Shown: positions 39,854 to 48,380 of the stretch, in pieces | Numbering within the stretch: position 1 is the first letter of the stretch | Layout of the letters: each line of letters opens with the position of its first letter | Source: Paenibacillus sp. JCM 10914 | GTDB taxonomy: Bacteria > Bacillota > Bacilli > Paenibacillales > Paenibacillaceae | Assembly: GCF_001315105.1 (NCBI RefSeq) | Contig: NZ_BAZR01000001.1 | Span: 496,001 to 560,000 of the forward strand | Direction of reading: 5' to 3' | Length of the DNA stretch: 64,000 nucleotides | The notes under the pieces: generated by a model | The model's input: the letters and a program-made list of their open reading frames with translations, nothing else | The model's database searches: none | What the model was told of the DNA's origin: nothing | Program-made: the position numbers and the translations under genes

Positions 39854-40923
39854 ATGAGTAACAAACGAGTAGCGAAACTTCGCGATAAGTTAGAAAGTAA
39901 AGGTCTATCGGCCATATTGGTCGCAAGTCCGATCAATCGCCGTTATTTGACAGGTTTTACGGGTTCGGCAGGTTACGTTCTGATTACGCCGGAGCAATCA
40001 TACCTGTTGACCGATTTCCGTTATATGACACAAGCACCGCAACAAGCAGTTGGCTTTCATGTGGTAGAACATGCACCGAAGGTCATGGACACCGTAAAAG
40101 AATTGCTTGGCGCTGAATTGATCACCTCACTTGGATTTGAGCAGGATCACGTTACATATGGTGTATTCTCCGCCTATTCGGAGCAGCTCGCTCCGATCCA
40201 TCTGGTGCCGGTGTCGGGGATGATAGAAGAACTTCGCATCATCAAGGATGCGGACGAACTGGCGATCATGCAGCGTGCAGCCGACCTCGCTGATGAAACG
40301 TTTAGTCACGTGCTGACTATACTGCAGACAGGTAAAACGGAACGCGAGATCGATTTGGAGATGGAGATGTTCATGCGCAAGCGTGGAGCGACCTCATCTT
40401 CTTTTGATACGATTGTTGCTTCGGGAGAACGTTCTGCGCTTCCGCACGGCGTAGCAGCGAGCGTGTTATTCAAGGCAATGAATTCGTCACGTTTGATTTT
40501 GGAGCGTTGCTGGATGGTTACTGCTCGGATCTGACAAGAACCGTGGCATTGGGCAATCCGGATCCGAAACTGAAGGAAATCTATGATATCGTGCTGGAAG
40601 CCCAGCTTCACGCGCTCGATCATATTAAACCTGGCATGACGGGTCGCGAAGCAGACGCCTTGACGCGCGATATCATTTCCAGATATGGTTATGGCGAATA
40701 CTTTGGCCACAGCACCGGTCACGGTCTTGGCATGGAGGTTCACGAATCTCCCCGGCTGTCCAAGATGAGCGATGATGTGCTTGAGCCTGGAATGGTCGTT
40801 ACAGTAGAACCCGGAATCTATCTGCCGGGTCTTGGCGGCGTTCGAATCGAAGATGATATTGTCATTACAGAATCGGGTATTCGTATATTAACAAGCTCGA
40901 CCAAAGATTACACCGTGCTTTAG
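39854..40923 (+). CDS. pepP: Xaa-Pro aminopeptidase family protein (YqhT-like) (one 1-base deletion)
   Basis: Cytoplasmic M24 metallopeptidase that removes N-terminal residues before proline. N-terminal creatinase-like domain (RYLTGFTGSAGYVLIT), then the catalytic pita-bread domain with metal ligands in FDFGALLDGYCSDLTRT, the His in GHSTGHGLGMEVHE, and Glu in TVEPGIYLPGLGGVRIEDD. The frame breaks after 40455; restoring one base gives PHGVASERVIQGNEF and 356 residues, as usual. ATG 39854 follows GAGAGGAG. The symbol follows common usage; a dipeptidase (PepQ-like) activity cannot be excluded. Confidence 0.9.
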
Positions 40924-40964
40924 GCACAAACATGTATGTATACAATCCTTAGGAGGGAATTTTT

Positions 40965-41522
40965 GTGATCTCAGTTAACGATTTTAAGACAGGCTTGACC
41001 GTAGAAGTAGACGGAGATATTTTTACCGTATTGGATTTCCAACACGTTAAACCAGGGAAGGGTGCGGCTTTCGTTCGCTCCAAATTGAAAAATCTTCGTA
41101 ACGGTAACACGGTAGAGAAGACCTTCCGCGCTGGTGAGACAATCGGCCGCGCCATCATTGAGAACCGCGGTGTGCAGTATTTATACGCAAGCGGTCAAGA
41201 GCACGTATTCATGGATAACGAGACTTACGATCAATTTAGCTTGACAAGCGAGCAACTGGAATGGGAACTCAACTTCCTAAGAGAGAACATGAACGTGCAT
41301 ATCATCAGCTACCAGGGCGAGATTCTGGGTATTAACCTGCCCAACAGTGTGGAATTGAAGGTCGTTGAAACAGAGCCCGGTATCAAAGGAAACACAGCTA
41401 CAGGCGCAACGAAGAATGCGAAGGTAGAGACAGGTCTGAATGTTCAAGTGCCACTGTTTATCAACGAAGAGGATGTACTTCTGATCGACACCCGTGAAGG
41501 TAAATACATCTCCCGCGCTTAA
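40965..41522 (+). CDS. efp: translation elongation factor P
   Basis: Relieves ribosome stalling on polyproline. The 185-residue protein starts at GTG 40965 behind AGGAGGG. Three beta-barrel domains are evident: KOW-like N-terminal ([16 protein letters not shown], with the modifiable Lys), the middle domain with [12 protein letters not shown], and the C-terminal domain ending GKYISRA. It lies directly after pepP as in other Bacillales. Confidence 0.97.
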   Translation: MISVNDFKTGLTVEVDGDIFTVLDFQHVKPGKGAAFVRSKLKNLRNGNTVEKTFRAGETIGRAIIENRGVQYLYASGQEHVFMDNETYDQFSLTSEQLEWELNFLRENMNVHIISYQGEILGINLPNSVELKVVETEPGIKGNTATGATKNAKVETGLNVQVPLFINEEDVLLIDTREGKYISRA

Positions 41523-41570
41523 TTGCCAATAGATAACATGTTGGTTAGCGAGGTGCCAATATTTGCACAG

Positions 41571-41609
41571 CACAAAAACTCCTGTACCTTACGTACAGGA
41601 GTTTTTGTG
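41571..41609. terminator. strong perfect hairpin terminator after efp
   Basis: CACAAAAACTCCTGTAC is perfectly complementary to GTACAGGAGTTTTTGTG with a five-base loop; T-run within the 3' arm. Confidence 0.92.
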
Positions 41610-41661
41610 ATTCGTATCGGCGAGGGGACAGGAGTTGACGCGGGTTGTCACCCGAAAAGTC

Positions 41662-41689
41662 TTGACGGAAAGGCTAACTTTCGTATTAT
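41662..41689 (+). promoter_or_regulatory. sigma-A promoter of lysC
   Basis: TTGACG at 41662-41667 and TATTAT at 41684-41689, spacing 16. The start would be near 41696, leaving a leader too short for a lysine riboswitch. Confidence 0.6.
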
Positions 41690-41759
41690 ACTGTTTTAAA
41701 GTGAGAAACCAACTGAAGAGATGTTACATATTGATTATGAGTGGGGAGTGAACGAAGCA

Positions 41760-43013
41760 GTGTCACTGTACGTCATGAAATTCGGAGGCAGCTCTGTGGG
41801 AGATATCGAGCGCATGAAGCGGGTTGCCGGAAGAATTGTAGAGAAACAGGATGAAGGTCATCAATGCGTTGTAGTTCTGTCAGCTATGGGAGATACAACC
41901 GATGATTTGATCGATCAGGCAAAAATATTAAATGAGAACCCTTCCGTCAGGGAGATGGATATGTTGCTTTCAACTGGCGAGCAGATTTCCGTGTCATTAA
42001 TGTCTATGACACTCCATAGTCTTGGACGCAAAGCCAAGTCCTTTACCGGCTGGCAGGCAGGATTTCGCACCGAAGCGGTGCATGGCAAGGCCAGAATTAC
42101 CGATATATTACCGGAGCGCGTTCACAAGGCTCTGGATGAAGGGAATATAGTCATCGTCGCAGGTTTTCAAGGGATGACGGATGACGGAGAGATCACGACG
42201 CTGGGGCGCGGGGGGTCCGACACGACGGCAGTAGCGCTTGCAGCTGCAATTGAAGCCGATGTATGCGAGATTTACACGGATGTGGACGGAATTTATTCCA
42301 CAGATCCACGTGTTGTTAAATGTGCACGCAAATTGAGCGAAATATCTTACGACGAGATGCTGGAACTTGCTAATTTGGGTGCGGCGGTACTGCATCCGCG
42401 CGCAGTTGAATACGCGAAGCATAACCAAGTTAAGCTTGTCGTCAGATCCAGCTTTAATTATAACGAGGGAACGGTTGTCAAGGAGGAAACGAGCATGGAA
42501 CAAGGCGTAGTTGTAAGTGGAATTGCTTTTGATAAAAATGTGGCCCGCATTAGTATTCTGGGTGTTGCCGATACTCCAGGCGTACTGGCTCAAGTATTCG
42601 GCGAGCTTGCCCGAGAAGGGATCGACGTCGACATTATTGTGCAGAGCGGAGTACAGAACGGGGAGGCAGATTTCTCCTTCACCGTGTCACTGGAAGACCG
42701 GGAAGCGGCGCTTACAGTGATCGGTCAGATTCGCAGTAAGCTCCCTTACCGTGATGTAACGTCGGAAGACCAACTCGTGAAAGTGTCGATCGTCGGAGCC
42801 GGCATGGTTAGCCATCCGGGTGTAGCTGCACAGATGTTCGACGTTATTTCCAGTCAGGGAGTTAGCATCAAGATGGTTAGTACGTCGGAAATCAAGGTCT
42901 CTTGTGTTATTGAAGGAACGAACCTAGAAGGCGTTGTGCAGGCGCTCCATACAGCCTATGGGCTGGACACAGATCAGCAAGCAGCAGTCGGCGGTCCGCA
43001 AGTTCGCCGTTAG
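41760..43013 (+). CDS. lysC: aspartate kinase (alpha subunit), with internal start for the beta subunit
   Basis: Phosphorylates aspartate, first step to lysine, diaminopimelate, methionine and threonine. Kinase domain starts YVMKFGGSSVGDIERM and contains GRGGSDTTAVALAA; two ACT domains follow (ISILGVADTPGVLAQVF and VSIVGAGMVSHPGVAA). The start is likely GTG 41760, preceded by GGGGAG at a distance of about ten bases; 417 residues result. The gene lies between efp and yqhV, which are adjacent in B. subtilis, so it looks inserted into that block. Confidence 0.93.
   Translation: MSLYVMKFGGSSVGDIERMKRVAGRIVEKQDEGHQCVVVLSAMGDTTDDLIDQAKILNENPSVREMDMLLSTGEQISVSLMSMTLHSLGRKAKSFTGWQAGFRTEAVHGKARITDILPERVHKALDEGNIVIVAGFQGMTDDGEITTLGRGGSDTTAVALAAAIEADVCEIYTDVDGIYSTDPRVVKCARKLSEISYDEMLELANLGAAVLHPRAVEYAKHNQVKLVVRSSFNYNEGTVVKEETSMEQGVVVSGIAFDKNVARISILGVADTPGVLAQVFGELAREGIDVDIIVQSGVQNGEADFSFTVSLEDREAALTVIGQIRSKLPYRDVTSEDQLVKVSIVGAGMVSHPGVAAQMFDVISSQGVSIKMVSTSEIKVSCVIEGTNLEGVVQALHTAYGLDTDQQAAVGGPQVRR
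42495..43013 (+). CDS. aspartate kinase beta subunit from an internal in-frame start
   Basis: Inside lysC there is AAGGAGG at 42480-42486 and ATG at 42495, in frame, between the kinase and ACT regions. This would give a 172-residue regulatory subunit beginning MEQGVVVSG. B. subtilis LysC is known to make its beta subunit from an internal start at the same place, so the site is probably used. Confidence 0.7.
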   Translation: MEQGVVVSGIAFDKNVARISILGVADTPGVLAQVFGELAREGIDVDIIVQSGVQNGEADFSFTVSLEDREAALTVIGQIRSKLPYRDVTSEDQLVKVSIVGAGMVSHPGVAAQMFDVISSQGVSIKMVSTSEIKVSCVIEGTNLEGVVQALHTAYGLDTDQQAAVGGPQVRR

Positions 43014-43046
43014 TGCAGGATTAGCAAACTCATAATGCAATCGAAC

Positions 43047-43096
43047 AGAGTTGTCCTTAGAAGTCGAATCAGACTTTGACGGACAACTCTTTTTTG
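43047..43096 (+). terminator. intrinsic terminator after lysC
   Basis: AGAGTTGTCC pairs with GGACAACTCT, followed by six T. Confidence 0.9.
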
Positions 43097-43177
43097 TTGT
43101 TAGTAGAGATAAATCAAGAGAGTGCTGCATATTTTTAATCATCCATGATCATACGAAAAGGGGGATTGTTAAGGATA

Positions 43178-43441
43178 ATGGACAAGTTCGTAGTTAGCAT
43201 GGCTTCTCTTCGAGTCTTCTCAGGCAGTTTGGAGATCATAGCGGCTATCATCATGCTTCGAATGAACCAGGTGGATAAAGCATTAGCCGTTAATTCAGCA
43301 CTCGCCTTCACAGGCCCGCTCATTCTGATCGCCACGACAACGATTGGCCTTGTAGGGATGGCGGATAAATTATCTTGGGGGAAGATCGGCTGGATCATGT
43401 GCGGCATTACATGTCTCTTATACGGAATTTTAAAAAAATGA
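43178..43441 (+). CDS. yqhV: YqhV family (DUF2619) membrane protein
   Basis: An 87-residue membrane protein with three hydrophobic segments (LRVFSGSLEIIAAIIML, FTGPLILIATTTIGLVG, WIMCGITCLLYGIL). It precedes spoIIIAA as yqhV does in B. subtilis. ATG 43178 has AAGGAT just upstream and an AAGGGGG further out. Function unknown; a sporulation link is suggested only by position. Confidence 0.8.
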   Translation: MDKFVVSMASLRVFSGSLEIIAAIIMLRMNQVDKALAVNSALAFTGPLILIATTTIGLVGMADKLSWGKIGWIMCGITCLLYGILKK

Positions 43442-43450
43442 TAGATTCGC

Positions 43451-43480
43451 GGTATATCGAATTCGGTACAAGCATAGACA
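43451..43480 (+). promoter_or_regulatory. possible sigma-E promoter of the spoIIIA operon
   Basis: GGTATAT at 43451-43457 and CATAGACA at 43473-43480, spacing 15, resemble the mother-cell sigma-E pattern (-10 matching 6 of 8 CATACAMT positions). The spoIIIA operon of B. subtilis is sigma-E dependent. Confidence 0.4.
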
Positions 43481-43546
43481 TAGGATTAGAAGTTCTTGTA
43501 TAAGGTGATTTCAACGCAAATAACGGACAACCTGGGGGAAATTGAT

Positions 43547-44545
43547 ATGACACTGAACTGGTTGGAGCTGTTTCCCGAGAATATTAGAGTCATGCTGATC
43601 AACCTGTCGACGGAGCTTCTCCATCAAGTAGAGGAGGTGCGAATCCGGGAAGAGCGGCCGCTTGAGATTAACTCGGCAGGCAAATTTCATTTCCTCGATC
43701 GACGAGGTGGCTTGACCTTGCGTCCGGCAGATGCTTATAAACCGACGCGGGAGGATACGCACAGACTGCTGGACCTAATCAGCAATCATTCCTTGTACAC
43801 CTTGGAAGAGGAGCTTAGAAAAGGATTCATCACGATACCAGGCGGTCATCGCGTTGGCCTTACGGGACGAACGGTACTCAGTGGGGGCAAGGTAGAGCAT
43901 ATTCGGGATATCAGTGGATTCAACGTTCGAATCGCTAAAGAGGTTCAAGGTGCCGCTGACCAAATCATTCCGCATTTGCTAGACCGAAAAGGCCGCAGGG
44001 TGATGCATACACTGATCCTGTCACCGCCGCAGCAGGGCAAAACCACGATGTTGCGAGATTTGGCAAGGCAGATTAGTTATGGTTCGTGGGGCGCATCAAA
44101 CGTGCATTGGCCGGGGATGAAGGTAGGGATTGTGGATGAACGTTCGGAAATCGCCGGCTGTATGAGAGGGGTTCCCGGGTTTGATGTTGGTCCCCGTACC
44201 GATGTGCTGGACGGTTGTCCCAAAGCCGAGGGCATGATGATGATGATTCGATCCATGTCACCGGATGTCCTTATTGTGGACGAGATCGGTCGACCGGAGG
44301 ATGCCGAAGCCGTAACGGAGGCGCTGCATGCAGGGATCAGTGTGATTGCAACGGCACACGGCTCGGCCGTAGCGGATATGCGGGGCAGAGGGGCGCTATC
44401 AGGGCTTGTGGAAGATCAGATGTTTCAAATGTACGCCGTACTGAGCAGAACAGGTGAACAGAGAACGTTCAAGTTGTACGACGGCAGTCAGCGAACATTG
44501 CAGACTGCCGGAGGCGGACCGCCAGGTGGTGATGCCTATGCTTAA
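43547..44545 (+). CDS. spoIIIAA: stage III sporulation protein AA (ATPase)
   Basis: Mother-cell AAA-type ATPase of the SpoIIIA-SpoIIQ channel that feeds the forespore. Walker A is in SPPQQGKTTMLRDLARQ and Walker B in DVLIVDEIGRPEDAEAV. The N-terminal domain (EEVRIREERPLEI, LEEELRKGFITIPGGHRVGLTG) is typical. ATG 43547 follows GGGGGAA. The C-terminal glycine-rich end overlaps the start of spoIIIAB. 332 residues. Confidence 0.95.
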   Translation: MTLNWLELFPENIRVMLINLSTELLHQVEEVRIREERPLEINSAGKFHFLDRRGGLTLRPADAYKPTREDTHRLLDLISNHSLYTLEEELRKGFITIPGGHRVGLTGRTVLSGGKVEHIRDISGFNVRIAKEVQGAADQIIPHLLDRKGRRVMHTLILSPPQQGKTTMLRDLARQISYGSWGASNVHWPGMKVGIVDERSEIAGCMRGVPGFDVGPRTDVLDGCPKAEGMMMMIRSMSPDVLIVDEIGRPEDAEAVTEALHAGISVIATAHGSAVADMRGRGALSGLVEDQMFQMYAVLSRTGEQRTFKLYDGSQRTLQTAGGGPPGGDAYA

Positions 44546-45056
44546 GTTGGTCGGCGCGATCCTTGTTATTGGATCGGGAACCTTGGCCGGGTTCTATCAA
44601 GCTCAGCAGTTTGCTGCAAGGCCAAGACAGATCAGGGAACTGATGCTGGCGCTGCAACGGTTGGAGACCGAGATCAGCTACGGGTTTACACCGCTGCCAG
44701 ATGCACTGGAGCGAATTGGGGCTTCATTGCGAGAGCCGCTCCGATCCATATTCGACTCCTCTGCGCAATATATGCGGCCCAGTTACGGGCTGTCAGCCAG
44801 AGATAGCATACGCAAGGCCATCGGCGAGAATTGGAAACGCTCAGCAATGAAGAGTGCTGAGCGCGAGGTGTTGGAACAGCTTAGCACTGTCCTTGGCACC
44901 AGTGACAGGCAGGACCAAGTCAAACATATCGCTCTAGCCGCCCTACAGCTCAAGCATGAAGAAGCAGCCGCGCGGGATGACCAGATCAAATATGAGAAGA
45001 TGAGCAAAAGTCTGGGTCTGCTAATAGGAGCATTGATCGTCATTTTGATCTTTTAG
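44538..45056 (+). CDS. spoIIIAB: stage III sporulation protein AB
   Basis: Membrane-anchored component resembling GspF-like assembly platforms. One N-terminal hydrophobic segment (LKLVGAILVIGSGTLAGFY), a helical cytoplasmic part (RQIRELMLALQRLETEISYG), and a C-terminal hydrophobic anchor (LLIGALIVILIF). I choose ATG 44538 (MLKLV), eight bases after AGGTGG; ATG 44532 is also in frame. 172 residues. It overlaps the end of spoIIIAA by eight bases. Confidence 0.92.
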   Translation: MLKLVGAILVIGSGTLAGFYQAQQFAARPRQIRELMLALQRLETEISYGFTPLPDALERIGASLREPLRSIFDSSAQYMRPSYGLSARDSIRKAIGENWKRSAMKSAEREVLEQLSTVLGTSDRQDQVKHIALAALQLKHEEAAARDDQIKYEKMSKSLGLLIGALIVILIF

Positions 45057-45071
45057 CGAGGTGCCAAGGAA

Positions 45072-45275
45072 ATGAATATTGAAGTGAACGCCATCTTCCA
45101 GATTGCCGGTATCGGCATCATCATCGCCATGATTCATACCGTCCTGAAGCAGATGGGCAAAGAGGATATGGCCCATTGGGTAACGCTGATCGGATTTGTG
45201 GTTGTACTGTTCATGGTAGTCAGACTGCTTGATGATCTGCTCAAGGAAATCAAAAGTATCTTTCTATTCCAGTAG
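45072..45275 (+). CDS. spoIIIAC: stage III sporulation protein AC
   Basis: A 67-residue membrane protein with two hydrophobic helices (IFQIAGIGIIIAMIHTVL, WVTLIGFVVVLFMVVRLL) separated by QMGKEDM, the typical SpoIIIAC layout. It follows spoIIIAB by 15 bp and is adjacent to spoIIIAD. Confidence 0.95.
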   Translation: MNIEVNAIFQIAGIGIIIAMIHTVLKQMGKEDMAHWVTLIGFVVVLFMVVRLLDDLLKEIKSIFLFQ

Positions 45276-45284
45276 GTGAGCTCA

Positions 45285-45674
45285 ATGGAAATCATTCAGG
45301 TGGTCGGTCTCGGCCTCATAGCGACAGTGCTCATCCTGATTGTCAAAGAGCAGAAACCGCTCTTCGCTTTTCTCCTTGCCGTAGCAACTTCGGTACTGAT
45401 CTTTCTGTTTCTCGTAGGGAAGATTGGCAATGTGATCTCGATGCTGGAGGATTTGGCAGAGAATTCGGGAGTTCAGACCATATACCTGAAAACGGTGCTC
45501 AAGATTATCGGAATTGCTTACATTGCGGAGATGGGGGCTCAGATCGTAAGAGATGCCGGTCAGGAATCGATCGCTTCCAAAATAGAACTGGCGGGAAAAG
45601 TGCTCATATTGGTGCTTGCTGTACCGATTATCGGGATTATCATCGAAACGGTCCTGAAGCTCCTTCCGGCTTGA
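45285..45674 (+). CDS. spoIIIAD: stage III sporulation protein AD
   Basis: A 129-residue membrane protein with about four hydrophobic segments; the SpoIIIAC/AD family pattern VGLGLIATVLILIVKEQKP and YLKTVLKIIGIAYIAEMGAQIVRDAG is clear (the latter seen as IGIAYIAEMGAQ). ATG 45285 follows AGGTGAG; an in-frame GTG at 45276 is possible. Confidence 0.94.
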   Translation: MEIIQVVGLGLIATVLILIVKEQKPLFAFLLAVATSVLIFLFLVGKIGNVISMLEDLAENSGVQTIYLKTVLKIIGIAYIAEMGAQIVRDAGQESIASKIELAGKVLILVLAVPIIGIIIETVLKLLPA

Positions 45675-45690
45675 CAGAAGGTGGGAGGTC

Positions 45691-46893
45691 ATGAGTAGGA
45701 GAACGCCGTTTCCCAAAGGCTTGACCGTATTGTGCGTCATGCTCTTGGCGCTGCTTAATTCTTGTTTGTTCGGCGCAGAGGTTGCGGCTGCAGATAATCC
45801 CGCCGACTGGTGGGTGGAGCAGCAGACCGAACAGTTGCCCACCGATCAGGTGGAGAAGTATTGGGATCAGTTGATGAAGGACTATGGCGGGTTCTTCCCG
45901 GACGGAAGAACACCATCGCTGATGGATATGCTCTTACCAGGTGGCGATGGATTCAGCTTGCAGCAAGTCATGTCCGGACTTGGCAAGTACGTATGGCACG
46001 AGGTGCTGTATAACGGCAAACTGCTGGCAACCATCGTGATGCTGAGCATCATGAGCCTCATTCTGGAAAACTTGCAGAATGCGTTTGAGAAAAGCACCGT
46101 CAGCCGCGTCGCTTATACGATCTGCTACATGGTGGTGCTCGTGATCGCCGTCAACAGCTTCAGCGTTGCGATTGGATATGCGCGCGGCGCGATTACCGGC
46201 ATGATCGACTTCATGATGGCTATGCTGCCGCTGTTGTTTGCTCTCATGGCTTCCATGGGGAATATTATCACGGTCTCGGTTGCACATCCGCTCGTGATCT
46301 TCATGGTACATACGGTTGGCACGTTGATTAGCACGGTAGTGTTTCCCATGCTATTCTTCTCCGCCCTGCTGCATCTCGTCAGCTCATTGTCCGAGAAATA
46401 CAAGCTAACCCAGCTTGGAAATCTGCTGAGAGGGGTGGCCATGGGTGTACTGGGGGTATTGCTTACCGTTTTCCTTGGCGTGATCTCGGTTCAGGGCTTA
46501 ACCAGTTCAGTTTCGGATGGTGTCACCATCCGCGCTGCGAAATACGTCACAGGCAATTTTGTTCCGGTAGTCGGCAAGATGTTTGCAGATGCCACAGACA
46601 CCGTCATCTCAGCTTCACTGCTGGTCAAGAATTCAATCGGCTTGGCTGGTGTCATCATCATTTTGTTTCTGTGCGCTTTTCCTGCAATCAAAATCTTGAC
46701 GCTTGCCTTGATATATAACCTGGCGGCTGCCGTCATGCAGCCGCTTGGTGATACACCGATTGCAACCTGTCTGCACACCATCGGCAAGACGATGCTCTAC
46801 GTATTCGCTTCTCTGGCAGCGGTAAGCATGATGTTCTTCCTGGCGATCACGATACTGCTGACGGCAGGAAACATCACAGTCATGATGAGGTGA
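45691..46893 (+). CDS. spoIIIAE: stage III sporulation protein AE
   Basis: A 400-residue polytopic membrane protein of the SpoIIIA channel. It begins with a signal-like segment (LTVLCVMLLALLNSCLFG), then a soluble part (DWWVEQQTEQLP, KDYGGFFPDG), followed by about seven hydrophobic helices. Start ATG follows AAGGTGGGAGG. Length is typical. Confidence 0.95.
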   Translation: MSRRTPFPKGLTVLCVMLLALLNSCLFGAEVAAADNPADWWVEQQTEQLPTDQVEKYWDQLMKDYGGFFPDGRTPSLMDMLLPGGDGFSLQQVMSGLGKYVWHEVLYNGKLLATIVMLSIMSLILENLQNAFEKSTVSRVAYTICYMVVLVIAVNSFSVAIGYARGAITGMIDFMMAMLPLLFALMASMGNIITVSVAHPLVIFMVHTVGTLISTVVFPMLFFSALLHLVSSLSEKYKLTQLGNLLRGVAMGVLGVLLTVFLGVISVQGLTSSVSDGVTIRAAKYVTGNFVPVVGKMFADATDTVISASLLVKNSIGLAGVIIILFLCAFPAIKILTLALIYNLAAAVMQPLGDTPIATCLHTIGKTMLYVFASLAAVSMMFFLAITILLTAGNITVMMR

Positions 46894-46931
46894 AAGGAGT
46901 TATGAGGGAAGCGCTCTAGGAGGTATGAAGG

Positions 46932-47659
46932 ATGGACTGGCTCGGCGAATGGTTGAAAAACGTCATCATGGTTGTTCTCTTTGCCGCCTTTGTCGATCTG
47001 ATATTACCAGGCAAGGCGCTTGAACGATATGCCAGGCTCGTACTAAGCCTGCTCATTCTGTTAACTCTGCTGAGTCCGATTATTCGGCTGCTGACAGATC
47101 CACCGGAGAATCAGTTAGCGAGGGAATTGGAGAGACAGGAGAAGGGGTTGCCGGAAGAGGCCCAGTTGAAACAGATCATGGCACAGGCACAGCAGCTTGA
47201 AGATGTACGGCAAGGCCAAAGCCTGCAATGGGCCGGTAATGAATTAGCGAAGTTAATGAAGGATGAAATCGCAGCTGAGACGGGGGAATCGGTACTTGAA
47301 GTAAATGTAGTCCTTGCAGCGGTGCCCAATGCTAATAACGGCTTCACGAACGCTGAGGTGCGTTCGGTTGAAGTGAAACTGGCGGAAGCAGGCGAGGAGC
47401 CTCAAGACAGTAAAAGCGCCGAAGGAGCAGACCAACAACCGATCGACGTCACCCCGGTACATTCGGTTCAGATTCAGGTGGACGTAACGGATGCAGAGCA
47501 GAATCAAGGATCTCCTAAGCAGCAGAATGCACAAGAAGTAACGCAATCAGAGCGAACACGAGCAGAGCCGATACGAGATTATATCAGCCGTCGCTATGAT
47601 CTGTTGCCCGAGGTCATTACGATTTATGTGCCGGTCAAGCGGGTGACAAGAAGCTGTAA
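46932..47659 (+). CDS. spoIIIAF: stage III sporulation protein AF (apparent fusion to AG explained by a 1-base deletion)
   Basis: Membrane component with two N-terminal hydrophobic helices (VIMVVLFAAFVDLILPG, LVLSLLILLTLLSPII) and an extracytoplasmic ring-building domain (MKDEIAAETGESVLEVNVVL). As written, the frame runs on into spoIIIAG without a stop. However, adding one base after 47654 gives VPVKRVTRSL followed by TAA at 47657-47659, then GGAGGTG and the ATG of spoIIIAG, a normal operon junction. I therefore end the gene there (242 residues). A true fusion cannot be ruled out without reads. Confidence 0.8.
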
Positions 47660-47669
47660 CGGAGGTGAA

Positions 47670-48311
47670 ATGGTGGGGAATTGGTTGAAGCGAATCGAGC
47701 AATGGCTGGGTGGGGGAGTGGGCGGCGTCAAGAAAATGCAAACCTTCCGCTGGCTGATCATTCTTGGGCTTATCGGGGTTGCGATTATGCTGTTCAATTC
47801 ATTTGTCAACGTGAAGAAGCTGGATCACGAAAATATCGGGAGGGAGCCGCCACCGGAATCCGCGGCCGTATCCACAACGGCGGGCGGTACTACTTCCGGC
47901 AGCGAATTCGGAAGTATCGAGCAGGAGTTTGAGGATCGAACAAGGACGATGCTCGAACAAATCGTTGGCGTTGGTGCGGTGGATGTCATGGTAACGGTTG
48001 ATTCCACGGAGGAGATTGTGGTCAAGAGCAACGTAAAGGATACACAGGAACTTACGGAGGAGACGGATGCGAACGGGGGAAAAAGGCACGTAACAAGTTA
48101 CCAGCGTGATGGACAGATCGTAACCTATGATGCAGCAGGCGAGCAGACCCCGATCATTACCAAGCGCATCAAGCCCCAAGTTCGCGGTGTGCTGGTCGTT
48201 GCGAAAGGGGCTGAGAACGAGGTGGTCAAAAGCCTAATCGTTGACGCAATTCAGCGTGGGCTGAACGTTCCATCCCATAAAATTTCGGTCGTGCCCCGCA
48301 AGCAGCAATAA
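47670..48311 (+). CDS. spoIIIAG: stage III sporulation protein AG
   Basis: Ring-forming channel component. One N-terminal transmembrane helix (FRWLIILGLIGVAIMLFNSF), a linker rich in Ser/Thr/Gly, then the ring-building domain (RTMLEQIVGVGAVDVMVTVDS, ITKRIKPQVRGVLVVAKGA, the latter conserved as RGVLVVAKGA). It has its own ribosome site GGAGGTG at 47661-47667 and ATG at 47670. 213 residues. Although in frame with spoIIIAF here, it is best treated as a separate gene. Confidence 0.9.
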   Translation: MVGNWLKRIEQWLGGGVGGVKKMQTFRWLIILGLIGVAIMLFNSFVNVKKLDHENIGREPPPESAAVSTTAGGTTSGSEFGSIEQEFEDRTRTMLEQIVGVGAVDVMVTVDSTEEIVVKSNVKDTQELTEETDANGGKRHVTSYQRDGQIVTYDAAGEQTPIITKRIKPQVRGVLVVAKGAENEVVKSLIVDAIQRGLNVPSHKISVVPRKQQ

Positions 48312-48380
48312 TCTGAATTCGTATTCTGTGTTCGATTGATGCAGGTCAAGGTTTTTCAATCAAAAGGAGGAAATGTTCAA

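Noticed and set aside
41610..41760. Possible lysine riboswitch upstream of lysC
   Set aside because: Only about 65 nt lie between the inferred start of transcription and the GTG, too short for the lysine riboswitch, and none of its conserved sequences is seen.
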